Source: Cellulomonas sp. (GTDB lineage Bacteria; Actinomycetota; Actinomycetes; Actinomycetales; Cellulomonadaceae). Taken from it: a DNA stretch of 40,049 bases. Below the pieces are notes generated by a model. The model searched no databases. It saw only the letters and a program-made list of their open reading frames with translations, and had not been told where the DNA came from. Below are positions 1 through 9,799 of this stretch, one piece after another. The number at the start of each line of letters is the position of its first letter. Positions within the stretch are counted from its first letter, which is position 1. The stretch spans positions 1 through 40,049 of the forward strand of contig JADGOR010000007.1 of assembly GCA_017882855.1 (NCBI GenBank). The letters run 5' to 3'. Position numbers and translations under genes: made by a program.

Positions 1-627
1 GCCATCGCCCTGCACGCCCGCACCGCGGCGGACTACTACTCGGGCCACGCCGACTGGGACGCGATCGCGCGGCTCAAGGAGGCGGTGACCGAGATCCCGG
101 TGCTCGGCAACGGGGACATCTGGTCCGCCGAGAACGCGCTCGCCATGGTGGCGCAGACGGGTTGCGACGGCGTCGTCGTCGGCCGTGGCTGCCAAGGGCG
201 GCCGTGGCTCTTCCGGGACCTGGAAGCCGCCTTCGCCGGCTCCGACGAGCGGGTCCGGCCCGGGATGCACGAGGTCGCCATCGCGGTCCGGCGGCACGCG
301 CAGCTGATGGTCGAGCACTTCGGCGAGGAGGGCCGGGCGCTGCGCGAGATGCGCAAGCACATGGCCTGGTACTTCAAGGGGTACATCGTCGGCGGGAACC
401 TGCGGCAGCGGCTCGGTCTGGTGGAGACGCTCACCGAGCTGGACGAGCTGTTGGCGAGCCTGGATCTCGGCCAGCCGTACCCGGGCGAGGGCGCGGAGGG
501 CCAGCGCGGCCGGGCCGGGTCACCGAAGCGCCCGTCGGTGCCCGAGGGCTGGTTGGACTCTCGTGAGCTCAGCGATGCGTTCCGGGCCCAGCTGCGCGAG
601 GCCGAGCTGAGCGTCTCCGGTGGCTGA
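1..627 (+). CDS. dusB: tRNA-dihydrouridine synthase, C-terminal part
   Basis: This gene is cut by the left edge; the frame is open from base 1 and ends in TGA at 625-627. DusB-type enzymes are FMN-dependent and reduce specific uridines of tRNA to dihydrouridine in the cytoplasm. What remains is the end of the TIM barrel and the helical domain. It opens with the substrate-site segment ALHARTAADYYSG, followed by VLGNGDIW and the FMN phosphate-binding stretch GVVVGRGCQGRPWLF, all characteristic of the DusB subgroup. The active-site cysteine lies upstream of the window. The C-terminal 40 residues are Gly/Pro/Arg-rich and look like an unconserved tail. It converges on the alpha-glucosidase gene, with an inverted repeat between them. 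The assignment to the family is firm; the DusB subgroup is by motif. Confidence 0.93.
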   Translation, partial: AIALHARTAADYYSGHADWDAIARLKEAVTEIPVLGNGDIWSAENALAMVAQTGCDGVVVGRGCQGRPWLFRDLEAAFAGSDERVRPGMHEVAIAVRRHAQLMVEHFGEEGRALREMRKHMAWYFKGYIVGGNLRQRLGLVETLTELDELLASLDLGQPYPGEGAEGQRGRAGSPKRPSVPEGWLDSRELSDAFRAQLREAELSVSGG

Positions 628-662
628 CGGCCGACCGCAGGAGCCCGTCCCAGTCGCGAGGC

Positions 663-718
663 AGACCCTTCCTGCCGAGGAATCGACCTCGGACGCTCTG
701 TTTCGGCAGAAAGGGTCT
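663..718. terminator. Inverted repeat between convergent genes, likely bidirectional terminator
   Basis: Two 16-base arms, 663-678 (agacccttcctgccga) and 703-718, are reverse complements with one mismatch and enclose a 24-base loop. They lie 36 bases after the dusB stop and 42 bases after the alpha-glucosidase stop on the other strand, which is where a shared terminator is expected. There is no clear T-tract and the loop is long. It could instead be a remnant of a small repeated element. Confidence 0.55.
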
Positions 719-759
719 ACCTCGGCGAAGGTTGGACCGGACCGTGCCGTCGGCGAGAG

Positions 760-2502
760 CTAAGAGCTGAAGCGCAACCAGACGGTCGTGTCCCTCGGGA
801 TCGTCTGACGGCCTTCGGCATCGATGCCGAGCCGTCGAGAGGTGATCAGGACGGCGCAGCCTGGGGTTATCGGCACCGCCGCGGCCCCCAGATTCATGAC
901 GATCATGACATCGCGGTTGATGAACGCGAGCACCTTCTTCTTCTTGGTGCCGGCGAGCCCCACCACCCAGGCCAGCGAGCCCGATCCGAGCCGACGGACG
1001 CGACGCAGGTGCAGGGCCGCGCGGTACATCTCGTAGGTCGAGCCCGGCACCCCCAGCTGGGTGTCGAGCGCGTAGCGCGCGAACGACGCCGGTTGCGGCA
1101 GCCAGCTCGCCCCGCTCGGGGAGAACCCCAGCGCCGGCGCGTCCGCGACCCACGGGAGCGGAACGCGGCAGCCGTCGCGGCCGATCTTATTGCCCCCGGT
1201 GCCGAGGAAGGTCGGATCCTGCCGAGCCTCGGTGGGCAGCGCGGTGGCTTCGGGCAGCCCCAGCTCCTCGCCCTGGTACAGGTAGGCCGATCCCGGCAGG
1301 CCGAGCATCAGCAGCGAGGCGGCGCGGCCGCGCATCAGCCCACGATGCTCGTCGGGCTGCTCGTCCGTTGCGGCGATGCCGGCGGGGAATGACCCCGCCT
1401 TCTTCAGGCCGAGGCGGGACGGATGCCGGACGACGTCGTGGTTGGAGAGCACCCAGGTGGTCGTCGCCCCGACCGAGTCGTTGGCCTCGAGCGACTCGGT
1501 GATCACGGCGCGGTACCGCGGGACGGACCAGCGCGTCTTGAGGAATTCGAAGTTGAACGCTTGGTGCGTCTCGTCCGGACGCACATAGCGAGCCAGTCGC
1601 TCGATCGGCTGGACCCAGGCTTCAGCGACCAGAACCCGGTCGCCCGGGTACTCGGCCACGACCTTTCGCCAGGCGCGAAGGATCTCGTGCACGCCGTCCT
1701 GATCCCACATCGGTCCTTCGTCGGTCACGTTCGGGCGGCGCTTGCGTCCGGTGGCCGTCGTCGTCCGGCCGGTCCAGTCGGGCAGCTCGGGCGCCTTGAC
1801 GAGCCCGTGCGCGACGTCGATCCGGAAGCCGTCAACGCCGCGGTCCAGCCAGAAGCGCAGCACTTGCTCGAACTCGGCGTGGACCTGCGCGTTCTCCCAG
1901 TTCAGATCGGGTTGGCTCGAGTCGAACAGGTGCAGGTACCACTCGCCCGGGCTGTCGTCCGCCTCGGTCACCCTGGTCCAGGCCGGGCCCCCGAACTTGG
2001 ACAGCCAGTTGTTCGGTGGCTCCTCGCCGAGCTCGCCGCGGCCGGTCCGGAACACGTACCTGTCCCGAGCCGCGCTGCCGGGCGCGGACGCCAGCGCCTC
2101 CTGGAACCAGCCGTGCGCCGACGACGTATGGTTCGGCACCAGGTCGACGAGCACCCGCAGGCCCTGCTCGTGCGCCGCGGCGAGCAGCGCGTCGACGTCG
2201 GCGAGGGTGCCGAGGAGCGGGTCGACCTCGCGGTAGTCGGCGACGTCGTAACCGCCGTCCTTCAGCGGGGAGCGATAGAACGGGGACAGCCAGATGGCGT
2301 CGACGCCGAGCTCGACGAGGTGGTCGAGGCGGGCGGTCACGCCAGGCAGGTCACCGATCCCGTCGCCGTTCGAGTCGGCGAAGGAGCGCGGGTAGACCTG
2401 GTAGATCACGGCGTCCCGCCACCAGTCGGGGGCGCCGACGATCGCGCGATGGATCAGCGTCGTCGTGGTCGACGGCAACTGCTTCGACATGAGCGACTTC
2501 AT
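760..2502 (-). CDS. GH13 alpha-glucosidase (oligo-1,6-glucosidase type)
   Basis: This 580-residue protein is a family GH13 glycoside hydrolase that releases glucose from the non-reducing end of alpha-glucosides. The four conserved regions are present: VDLVPNHTS near residue 120, GFRIDV with the nucleophile Asp229, LVAEAW with the acid/base Glu294, and VLSNHD with Asp356. The subfamily marker QPDLNW is at about 197-202. The residue after the nucleophile is Val230; in oligo-1,6-glucosidases and yeast isomaltase Val at this place goes with alpha-1,6 activity, while Ala or Thr goes with alpha-1,4. There is no signal peptide, so it is probably cytoplasmic and acts on imported oligosaccharides. The start at 2502 (or Met5 at 2490) lacks a good ribosome site. 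It stands alone, divergent from dgt, with no transporter or regulator beside it. Confidence 0.93.
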   Translation of the reverse strand: MKSLMSKQLPSTTTTLIHRAIVGAPDWWRDAVIYQVYPRSFADSNGDGIGDLPGVTARLDHLVELGVDAIWLSPFYRSPLKDGGYDVADYREVDPLLGTLADVDALLAAAHEQGLRVLVDLVPNHTSSAHGWFQEALASAPGSAARDRYVFRTGRGELGEEPPNNWLSKFGGPAWTRVTEADDSPGEWYLHLFDSSQPDLNWENAQVHAEFEQVLRFWLDRGVDGFRIDVAHGLVKAPELPDWTGRTTTATGRKRRPNVTDEGPMWDQDGVHEILRAWRKVVAEYPGDRVLVAEAWVQPIERLARYVRPDETHQAFNFEFLKTRWSVPRYRAVITESLEANDSVGATTTWVLSNHDVVRHPSRLGLKKAGSFPAGIAATDEQPDEHRGLMRGRAASLLMLGLPGSAYLYQGEELGLPEATALPTEARQDPTFLGTGGNKIGRDGCRVPLPWVADAPALGFSPSGASWLPQPASFARYALDTQLGVPGSTYEMYRAALHLRRVRRLGSGSLAWVVGLAGTKKKKVLAFINRDVMIVMNLGAAAVPITPGCAVLITSRRLGIDAEGRQTIPRDTTVWLRFSS

Positions 2503-2652
2503 GGAGTGATCAACTTTCTGCGTGAACTCGGCCACGTCGCCGCAGATGCACGACCTGCCACGTTCAACTACGAACCCTATCGAGCGCCGGGCGGGCGCGC
2601 AGATCCCGGCTGGTGCCCCGGCAGCAAGGCAGGCCCGGCTCGACCCGGTGAC

Positions 2653-2658
2653 TAAGGT
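2653..2658 (+). promoter_or_regulatory. -10 box of dgt (leaderless)
   Basis: TAAGGT lies exactly 6 bases before the GTG start of dgt, so transcription would begin at or next to the start codon. The spacing equals that seen at the other leaderless candidates of this window. No clear -35 box is seen. Confidence 0.55.
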
Positions 2659-2664
2659 CAGGAT

Positions 2665-3933
2665 GTGCGCCAGACGCCCTACACCCGGTCCGATCGGGAT
2701 CGGTGGTGCGCGGAACCACCCAAGAGCGCTGGGCGAAACGCCTTCGAGCGCGACCGCGCGCGGATCGTGCACTCGTCCGCGTTGCGTCGCCTCGGCGCCA
2801 AGACGCAGGTGCTCGGACCGGCGAGCGACGATTTCGTCCGGACCAGGCTCACCCACACCCTCGAGGTGGCCCAGGTCGGCCGCGAGCTCGGCAAGGCGCT
2901 CGGATGCGACCCCGACGTGGTCGACACGGCCTGCCTCGCACACGACCTCGGCCACCCTCCGTTCGGCCACAATGGCGAGCGCGCGCTCGCGGAGCTCAGC
3001 GCCTCGATCGGCGGCTTCGAGGGCAATGCCCAGACCCTTCGCCTCCTCACCCGGCTCGAACCGAAGGTCATCGACCCGGTCACCGGTCGGAGCGTCGGGC
3101 TCAACCTGACCCGGGCGAGCCTCGACGCCTCGGTGAAGTACCCGTGGCGGGCCTCGGAGGCGCCGGCGCGCGCCGACGGGAGCGCGAACCCGAAGTTCGG
3201 CGTCTACGACGACGACACCGGCGTCTTCGCCTGGCTGCGCGAGGGCGCGACGCCGGGGGAGAAGTGCCTCGAGGCGCAAGTGATGGACCTCGCGGACGAC
3301 GTCTCGTACTCGGTGCACGACGTCGAGGATTCGGTCGTCGCCGGCAGGATCCCGCTGGACGCGATCCGCCAGGACGAGAACCGCCGGCGCGTCGTGCACG
3401 CCGTGCAGGGCTGGTACGACTCGACCGCCGAAGCCGACGAGCTGTACGACGCGATGGACCGGTTGGCTGCGGCTCCGTCCTGGGTGTCGGGATATGACGG
3501 TTCGCGGCGTGCGCTGGCCGGCCTTAAGGACATGACGAGTCAGCTGATCGGCCGGTTCTGCGATGCGGCCCAGGCGGCGACGCGGGAGCGGTACGGCGAC
3601 GGCCCTCTGGTGCGCTACGCAGCGCGCCTCGTGGTCCCGAGCGCGACGACCGCCGAGATCCTCGCGCTCAAGGGTCTGGCAGTCACCTACGTGATGGCTC
3701 CGCGGGAGCATGAGCCGCTATACCTGCAGCAGCGGAGCCTGCTGACCGACCTCGTCGACGTGCTCAGCGAGCGCGCGCCGATGGCGCTCGAGCCGCCGTT
3801 CGCGGCCGACTGGTCGGCTGCCGCCAGTGACGGCGAACGGCTCCGCGTCGTGGTCGACCAGGTGGCGTCGCTCACCGATGTGAGTGCCGGGGTCTGGCAT
3901 GGTCGGCTCATCGGCCCGCACCGTCCACGGTAG
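2665..3933 (+). CDS. dgt: dGTP triphosphohydrolase-like protein
   Basis: This is a 422-residue HD-domain hydrolase of the deoxyguanosinetriphosphate triphosphohydrolase-like family, which cleaves dNTPs to nucleoside and tripolyphosphate and so affects the dNTP pool. The metal-binding residues are visible as His64 in RLTHTLEV and His93-Asp94 in LAHDLGHPPFGHNGE. The N-terminal R-x-x-F-E-R-D-R-x-R-I-x-H-S-x-x-x-R-R-L pattern of the family is at 24-43. The start is GTG at 2665; TAAGGT six bases upstream suggests a leaderless mRNA. It lies 27 bases before dnaG in the same direction, the usual dgt-dnaG pairing of actinobacteria. Substrate range beyond dGTP cannot be read from sequence. Confidence 0.95.
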   Translation: MRQTPYTRSDRDRWCAEPPKSAGRNAFERDRARIVHSSALRRLGAKTQVLGPASDDFVRTRLTHTLEVAQVGRELGKALGCDPDVVDTACLAHDLGHPPFGHNGERALAELSASIGGFEGNAQTLRLLTRLEPKVIDPVTGRSVGLNLTRASLDASVKYPWRASEAPARADGSANPKFGVYDDDTGVFAWLREGATPGEKCLEAQVMDLADDVSYSVHDVEDSVVAGRIPLDAIRQDENRRRVVHAVQGWYDSTAEADELYDAMDRLAAAPSWVSGYDGSRRALAGLKDMTSQLIGRFCDAAQAATRERYGDGPLVRYAARLVVPSATTAEILALKGLAVTYVMAPREHEPLYLQQRSLLTDLVDVLSERAPMALEPPFAADWSAAASDGERLRVVVDQVASLTDVSAGVWHGRLIGPHRPR

Positions 3934-3948
3934 GTCGGACCTGGACCA

Positions 3949-3954
3949 TAGACT
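3949..3954 (+). promoter_or_regulatory. -10 box of dnaG (leaderless)
   Basis: TAGACT lies 6 bases before the GTG start of dnaG and inside the 27-base dgt-dnaG gap. dnaG may therefore have its own leaderless transcript besides read-through from dgt. Confidence 0.5.
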
Positions 3955-3960
3955 CACGGC

Positions 3961-5919
3961 GTGGCAGGGCGGATTCGGAGCGAGGACGTGACGGAGGTCC
4001 GCGAGCGCGCCCGGATCGAGGAGATCGTCGGCGAGCACGTCACGCTGAAGTCCGCCGGCGTCGGGTCGATGAAGGGGCTCTGCCCGTTCCACGACGAGCG
4101 ATCGCCATCGTTCCACGTCCGGCCTCAGGTCGGTTTGTGGCACTGCTTCGGCTGCAACGAGGGCGGCGACGTCATCTCGTTCCTGCAGAAGATCTCCGGG
4201 CTGTCGTTCCAGGAGGCCGTGGAGCACCTCGCGGCCCGGGTCGGCGTCACACTGCGCTACGACGACGGCGGGCGGCCAAGTGAGGAACCCGGTCGCCGTC
4301 ATCGGCTGATCGAGGCGCACCGCGCGGCTCAGGAGTACTTCGAGGCGCAGCTCGCGAGCCCCGAGGCCGCCACCGGTCGCGCTTTCCTGGCCGAACGCGG
4401 CTTCGACCGCGCGGCAGCGGCGCGGTTCGGGGTGGGCTTCGCGCCGATGGGCTGGGACAACCTGTTGCGGCAGCTGCGGGGCAAGGGCTACACCGAGGCC
4501 GAGCTGAACGCTTCCGGGGTGATGAGCCAGGGCAACCGCGGCATGTACGACCGGTTCCGCGGCCGGCTGATCTGGCCGATCCGGGACGTCACGGGCGACG
4601 TCATCGGCTTCGGCGCGCGCAAGCTGTTCGAGGAGGACCAGGGTCCGAAGTACCTCAACACCCCGGAGACCGCGCTCTACAAGAAGTCCCAGGTCCTGTA
4701 CGGCATCGACCTGGCCAAGCGCGAGATCGCGCGGACCCGCCAGGTGGTCGTCGTCGAGGGGTACACGGACGTGATGGCCGCCCACTTGTCGGGCGTGACG
4801 ACGGCGGTCGCCACCTGCGGGACGGCGTTCGGTAGCGAGCACACCCGGTTGGTCCGCCGGCTGATCGGCGACACAGCCACCGGCAGCGGCGTGCAGCTCG
4901 CCTCGGGCACGTCCACCGGCGGCGAGGTGATCTTCACGTTCGATGGTGACGCGGCAGGTCAGAAGGCCGCGATGCGCGCCTTCGGGGAGGACCAGCAGTT
5001 CTCCGCACAGACCTTCGTCGCGGTCGAGCCGAGCGGGATGGACCCGTGCGAGCTGAGGCAGGCCAAGGGGCCGGAAGCGGTCCGCGCCCTGGTGGCCGGG
5101 CGCCAGCCGTTGTTCGAGTTCGTGATCCGGACGACGCTGCGCAGCCATGATCTCGAGACGGCGGAGGGGCGGGTCGCCGCCTTGCGCTCCGCCGCGCCGA
5201 TCGTCGCCGGGATCCGCGACGCCGCGCTGCGCCCCGAGTACGCCCGGATGCTCGCGGGCTGGCTCGGGATGGAGTCCGACGCCGTGCGGCGAGCAGTGGC
5301 CGCAGCCGGCAAGGGTGGCGCGGGAGTGCGTCCGAGCGGGCCGGGCTCCGGCGTCACCGGGGAGCGTGAGGGGCCGCGCGGGAGGGCTGGATCACCCGCG
5401 GCGGCGGCGCCGAACGGGTCTGGCGCCGCCGGCCGACCCGATCCGCGCGACCGGATCGCGCAGCTCGAGCGGCAGGCTCTCGAGGTGGCGCTCCAGCTGC
5501 CCGACAAGGTCGATGCGGGGATGTTCGACTCGCTTGGTGCGGACGCGTTTCAGGTGCCGATGTACCGCGCCGTGCATGAGGCGATCCGGGCCGCCGGAGG
5601 GCTCGGTGCGCGCCCCGACGGCGGTGCCGCACGATGGGTCGAGTCCGTCCGTGAGGCCGCCGCCGAGGCCGCGGAGCCCGCCGTGACCGAGCTGGCCGTC
5701 GCGCCGCTTCAAGAGGACCGGGTATCCGCGCTCGACGACTACGTGGCCGGCGTCGTGCGCTCCCTTGTCGACCTCGGGATCACCCGGGAGATCGCGAACG
5801 CGCGGGGCCGGTTGCAGCGGATGGACCCGGAGGCCGAACCGGAGGCGTACCAGGCGGCCTTCGCGGCGCTCGTCGCGCTGGAGGGCCGACGCCGGGCGCT
5901 GCGCGTCGAGGACGACTGA
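3961..5919 (+). CDS. dnaG: DNA primase
   Basis: This is the replicative primase, which makes RNA primers for Okazaki fragments together with the DnaB helicase. The 652-residue protein has the N-terminal zinc-binding domain with Cys41, His44, Cys62 and Cys65 (CPFHDE and WHCFGCNEGGD). The RNA polymerase domain follows, with the TOPRIM glutamate at about 266 in VVVEGYTDV and the aspartates in FDGDAAGQK near 328-330. About 25 extra residues sit between the GTAFG segment and the FDGDAAG motif, as in other actinobacterial primases. A Gly/Ala/Pro-rich linker near 455-500 leads to the helicase-interaction domain. Start GTG at 3961. It is the last gene before a hairpin and the convergent tRNA-Asn. Confidence 0.97.
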   Translation: MAGRIRSEDVTEVRERARIEEIVGEHVTLKSAGVGSMKGLCPFHDERSPSFHVRPQVGLWHCFGCNEGGDVISFLQKISGLSFQEAVEHLAARVGVTLRYDDGGRPSEEPGRRHRLIEAHRAAQEYFEAQLASPEAATGRAFLAERGFDRAAAARFGVGFAPMGWDNLLRQLRGKGYTEAELNASGVMSQGNRGMYDRFRGRLIWPIRDVTGDVIGFGARKLFEEDQGPKYLNTPETALYKKSQVLYGIDLAKREIARTRQVVVVEGYTDVMAAHLSGVTTAVATCGTAFGSEHTRLVRRLIGDTATGSGVQLASGTSTGGEVIFTFDGDAAGQKAAMRAFGEDQQFSAQTFVAVEPSGMDPCELRQAKGPEAVRALVAGRQPLFEFVIRTTLRSHDLETAEGRVAALRSAAPIVAGIRDAALRPEYARMLAGWLGMESDAVRRAVAAAGKGGAGVRPSGPGSGVTGEREGPRGRAGSPAAAAPNGSGAAGRPDPRDRIAQLERQALEVALQLPDKVDAGMFDSLGADAFQVPMYRAVHEAIRAAGGLGARPDGGAARWVESVREAAAEAAEPAVTELAVAPLQEDRVSALDDYVAGVVRSLVDLGITREIANARGRLQRMDPEAEPEAYQAAFAALVALEGRRRALRVEDD

Positions 5920-5935
5920 GCCAAGGCATGCAAGA

Positions 5936-5960
5936 CCCCGCCCGGGAATCCCGAGCGGGG
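5936..5960. terminator. Hairpin between dnaG and tRNA-Asn
   Basis: The 11-base arms (ccccgcccggg and cccgagcgggg) pair with one mismatch around a 3-base loop. The hairpin lies 16 bases after the dnaG stop and just past the 3' end of the convergent tRNA gene, so it can end both transcripts. No long T-run follows, which is common for actinobacterial terminators. Confidence 0.75.
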
Positions 5961-5963
5961 CAG

Positions 5964-6039
5964 TGGCTCCCACGGTTGGACTCGAACCAACAACCCTCCG
6001 ATTAACAGTCGGATGCTCTGCCAATTGAGCTACGCGGGA
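5964..6039 (-). tRNA. tRNA-Asn (anticodon GUU)
   Basis: Read on the minus strand, a complete cloverleaf is seen: acceptor TCCCGCG pairing with CGTGGGA, D-arm GCTCAATTGGCAGAGC, anticodon stem TCCGA/TCGGA around loop CTGTTAA with anticodon GTT, and T-arm GTTGG-TTCGAGT-CCAAC. The discriminator is G, and CCA is encoded (5964-5966). The gene converges on dnaG. Confidence 0.97.
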
Positions 6040-6054
6040 TCGCGGAATCGAACT

Positions 6055-6567
6055 TTACCAGCCTTGCGCGACTACCCCAGCCGCACTCCACAGCTCCGCC
6101 TCGGCCGCACCGACCAGGCGCGCCACGACCGGGTCGGAGAGGTCGACCCGGCCGTCCCCGATGACCTGGGACAGCAGCTCGCCGGTCGCTCGGCGACGCA
6201 GGGCGACGCGGGCGGTACCGCCGCCGGGCAGCCGGACCGGCACCGTATACACGATCGAGGCCTGGACGCGCTCGCGGAAGACCTGCGGGAACGCGAGCCG
6301 CTTCTTGGGCACCAACGGCAGCGCCGTGACCTCGCCGGTGACCCACGAGATGGTCAGCACCGAGGACTCGCCGTCGAGACTCGCATGGTCGACGTCGGTC
6401 CACGCCCTCCGCACCACCGTGTCGCCCAGGCGGAACACGATCCCCGCGCGGGTGGCCGCGACCCAGCCGTCGGTCAGGTCCGCACTCGCGAGTCGATGTT
6501 CGGAACGAGGGATCTGCACGCTGGACGAATCGCCGATCGGCCGAGAAGGACGTCGAAACAGCGCCAT
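6055..6567 (-). CDS. Conserved actinobacterial protein beside dnaG
   Basis: This 170-residue protein has no catalytic motif that I recognise. The body is mixed alpha/beta with strand-like segments such as GWVAATRAGIVFRLG and ESSVLTISWVTGEV, and it lacks a signal peptide or membrane segment, so it is probably cytosolic. Similar proteins sit next to dnaG and tRNA-Asn in other actinobacteria, which supports a real gene but not a function. The ATG at 6567 has no ribosome site, while TAGGTT six bases upstream makes a leaderless mRNA likely. It is divergent from amt with 69 bases between starts, so the two promoters share a short region. Confidence 0.8.
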   Translation of the reverse strand: MALFRRPSRPIGDSSSVQIPRSEHRLASADLTDGWVAATRAGIVFRLGDTVVRRAWTDVDHASLDGESSVLTISWVTGEVTALPLVPKKRLAFPQVFRERVQASIVYTVPVRLPGGGTARVALRRRATGELLSQVIGDGRVDLSDPVVARLVGAAEAELWSAAGVVAQGW

Positions 6568-6573
6568 GCCAGT

Positions 6574-6579
6574 AACCTA
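6574..6579 (-). promoter_or_regulatory. -10 box of the gene at 6055-6567 (leaderless)
   Basis: On the minus strand TAGGTT is followed by six bases (ACTGGC) and the ATG at 6567. No Shine-Dalgarno sequence lies in between. Confidence 0.55.
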
Positions 6580-6590
6580 ACGCGCGGTAA

Positions 6591-8258
<1,668 letters not shown>

Positions 8259-8316
8259 ACCGCATCGTGGCGGGTAGGGTTCCGATGGCGGCTCTTCGAT
8301 AGGCGGGCCGCGGATC

Positions 8317-8390
8317 GGGGCAGTAGCTCAGCCGGTCAGAGCAGCGGACTCATAATCCGTCGGTCGTGGGTTCAAGCCCCACCTGCCCCA
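8317..8390 (+). tRNA. tRNA with anticodon CAU (probably Ile2, possibly elongator Met)
   Basis: The 74-base cloverleaf has acceptor GGGGCAG/CTGCCCC, D-arm GCTCAGCCGGTCAGAGC, anticodon stem GCGGA/TCCGT with loop CTCATAA, and T-arm GTGGG-TTCAAGC-CCCAC. The discriminator is A and CCA is not encoded. CAU serves both elongator Met and the lysidine-modified Ile2 species. The acceptor starts with paired G1-C72, so it is not initiator tRNA. The similarity of the D-arm and anticodon arm to Ile2 tRNAs favours Ile2, but this is not proven. Confidence 0.93.
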
Positions 8391-8545
8391 CTCGATCCAA
8401 TGACGCGGGGACGGTCGAGAGTGCCATCCTCATTTGCGTCATGGGGCCCAGTTTCGGGATCTCTCAGGTTCACCGGGCATACTTCTCCCGCGACCACGCA
8501 GCCGAACGGTGCCGGGTGTGGTCCTCGACCCGATCGGAGCTCCAG

Positions 8546-9007
8546 GTGAAGCGCGCAGTGATCGGTGTGGCTGCGGCTGCGCTGTTCTTGGCCGGCTGTT
8601 CGAGCGACTCGTCGGCGACGACGCCGACGACGCCGGCCGCGGTGGGCTCCACGGGCTCGCCCACCGTTGCGGCGCCGGCCTCCTCCGCACCCGTACTCGG
8701 TCCGGTGTCAGGCGCGCAGCAGATTCTCAACGATGCCGTCGCCAAGGTGGGCTGCTCGAAGTTCTACCTCGGCAGCCCGGCCGCACCTGCCGTCGACCTC
8801 TGGGGTCCGTGCCTGCTCGATGACAAGTCGGTGACCTTCTACGTCGTCTCGACCGACGCGAACGAGAAGAGCTTCCTGACCCTGATGACGAATCTGGGTT
8901 ACCAGGCGAACCAGATCGTCAAGGCACCCTCGCTCCTCGCGGCGGTTGACGACCCGGCCCAGGTCGAGCAGGTGCGCAAGGCTCTGAACGGCACGTTGGC
9001 CGGTTGA
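8546..9007 (+). CDS. Small lipoprotein, unknown function
   Basis: This 153-residue protein is exported and lipid-anchored. It begins with a short basic N-terminus and hydrophobic stretch, then the lipobox LAGC with Cys18 as the lipidation site. A Ser/Thr/Pro/Ala-rich linker (about 19-55) would span the cell wall. The globular part has two cysteines about 13 residues apart (KVGC and GPC) that could form a disulfide. I do not recognise a family. The GTG at 8546 is chosen because it gives a complete signal peptide and has GGAG six bases upstream; the frame stays open further upstream but codes nothing signal-like. It stands between a tRNA and def. Confidence 0.8.
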   Translation: MKRAVIGVAAAALFLAGCSSDSSATTPTTPAAVGSTGSPTVAAPASSAPVLGPVSGAQQILNDAVAKVGCSKFYLGSPAAPAVDLWGPCLLDDKSVTFYVVSTDANEKSFLTLMTNLGYQANQIVKAPSLLAAVDDPAQVEQVRKALNGTLAG

Positions 9008-9115
9008 GGCATGGGACCCGACGGCGGTTCGGGCCCGACCATGCGCGAGGCCGGAAGGCAACCGCGACGGTTCGCCTTGCGGCAAGCAGCGCTCGACACG
9101 TGGGACGATGACGCC

Positions 9116-9601
9116 ATGGCGACGAGAGACATCCGGATAGTCGGTGACCCCGTGCTGCGCACCCCGTGCGACGAGATCACGACGATCGACGCCCGAGTGC
9201 GCGGACTGATCGAGGACCTCGTCGAGACGGTCGACCAGGACGGACGAGCGGGGCTGGCGGCGAACCAGATCGGCGTCAACCTGCGGGCCTTCTCGTACAA
9301 CGTCGAGGACGAGATGGGCTATGTCATCAACCCGCGCATCGTCGAGCTCTCCGAGGAGTATCAGGACGACGACGAGGGTTGCCTCTCGGTCCCTGGACTC
9401 TGGTTCCCGACTCGGCGGTCCTGGTACGCGCGCGTCGTCGGGACGGACCTGGACGGAAACGAGGTGGAGGTCGAAGGCACTGAGCTGATGGCCCGTTGCC
9501 TCCAGCACGAGGTGGACCACCTGGACGGGTTGCTCTACCTCGATCGGCTCGAGCGCAACGTCCGGAAGAACGCGATGCACGCCGTCCGCGAGCTGCTCTG
9601 A
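9116..9601 (+). CDS. def: Peptide deformylase
   Basis: This enzyme removes the formyl group from the N-terminal methionine of new proteins, a step that precedes methionine aminopeptidase (map, also in this window). The 161-residue protein has all three motifs: GRAGLAANQ at 43-51 with the active-site Gln, EGCLSVP with metal ligand Cys89, and QHEVDHLDG with His131, Glu132 and His135. The ATG at 9116 places the usual start; the weak upstream sequence GGGACGATGACGCC may act as a ribosome site. An out-of-frame ATG at 9108 is not used. The protein ends with a normal C-terminus, and the gene appears monocistronic. Confidence 0.96.
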   Translation: MATRDIRIVGDPVLRTPCDEITTIDARVRGLIEDLVETVDQDGRAGLAANQIGVNLRAFSYNVEDEMGYVINPRIVELSEEYQDDDEGCLSVPGLWFPTRRSWYARVVGTDLDGNEVEVEGTELMARCLQHEVDHLDGLLYLDRLERNVRKNAMHAVRELL

Positions 9602-9799
9602 GCCCTGTTCTGAGTGCAGTTCCGGACGCTGCGCTGAGCCCGGCGCGGGAACGACGCGCCCAGTGCACCATGCAGTGGTGGTGGCGCCGCAACCCGCCCG
9701 TGGTGCATGCTTGAGGCAGCACACCGCGCGCCATGTGCCGTATCCCGCTCAGGTCGAGATCGTCGGGGAAGACGAGTCTCGAGCCGGAGGAGGGACGAC

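Noticed and set aside
2503-3711. A long minus-strand frame that would extend the alpha-glucosidase upstream to 3711
   Set aside because: The upstream part lies opposite dgt, is Arg/Val/Asp-rich and shows no family; the GH13 protein is complete from 2502.
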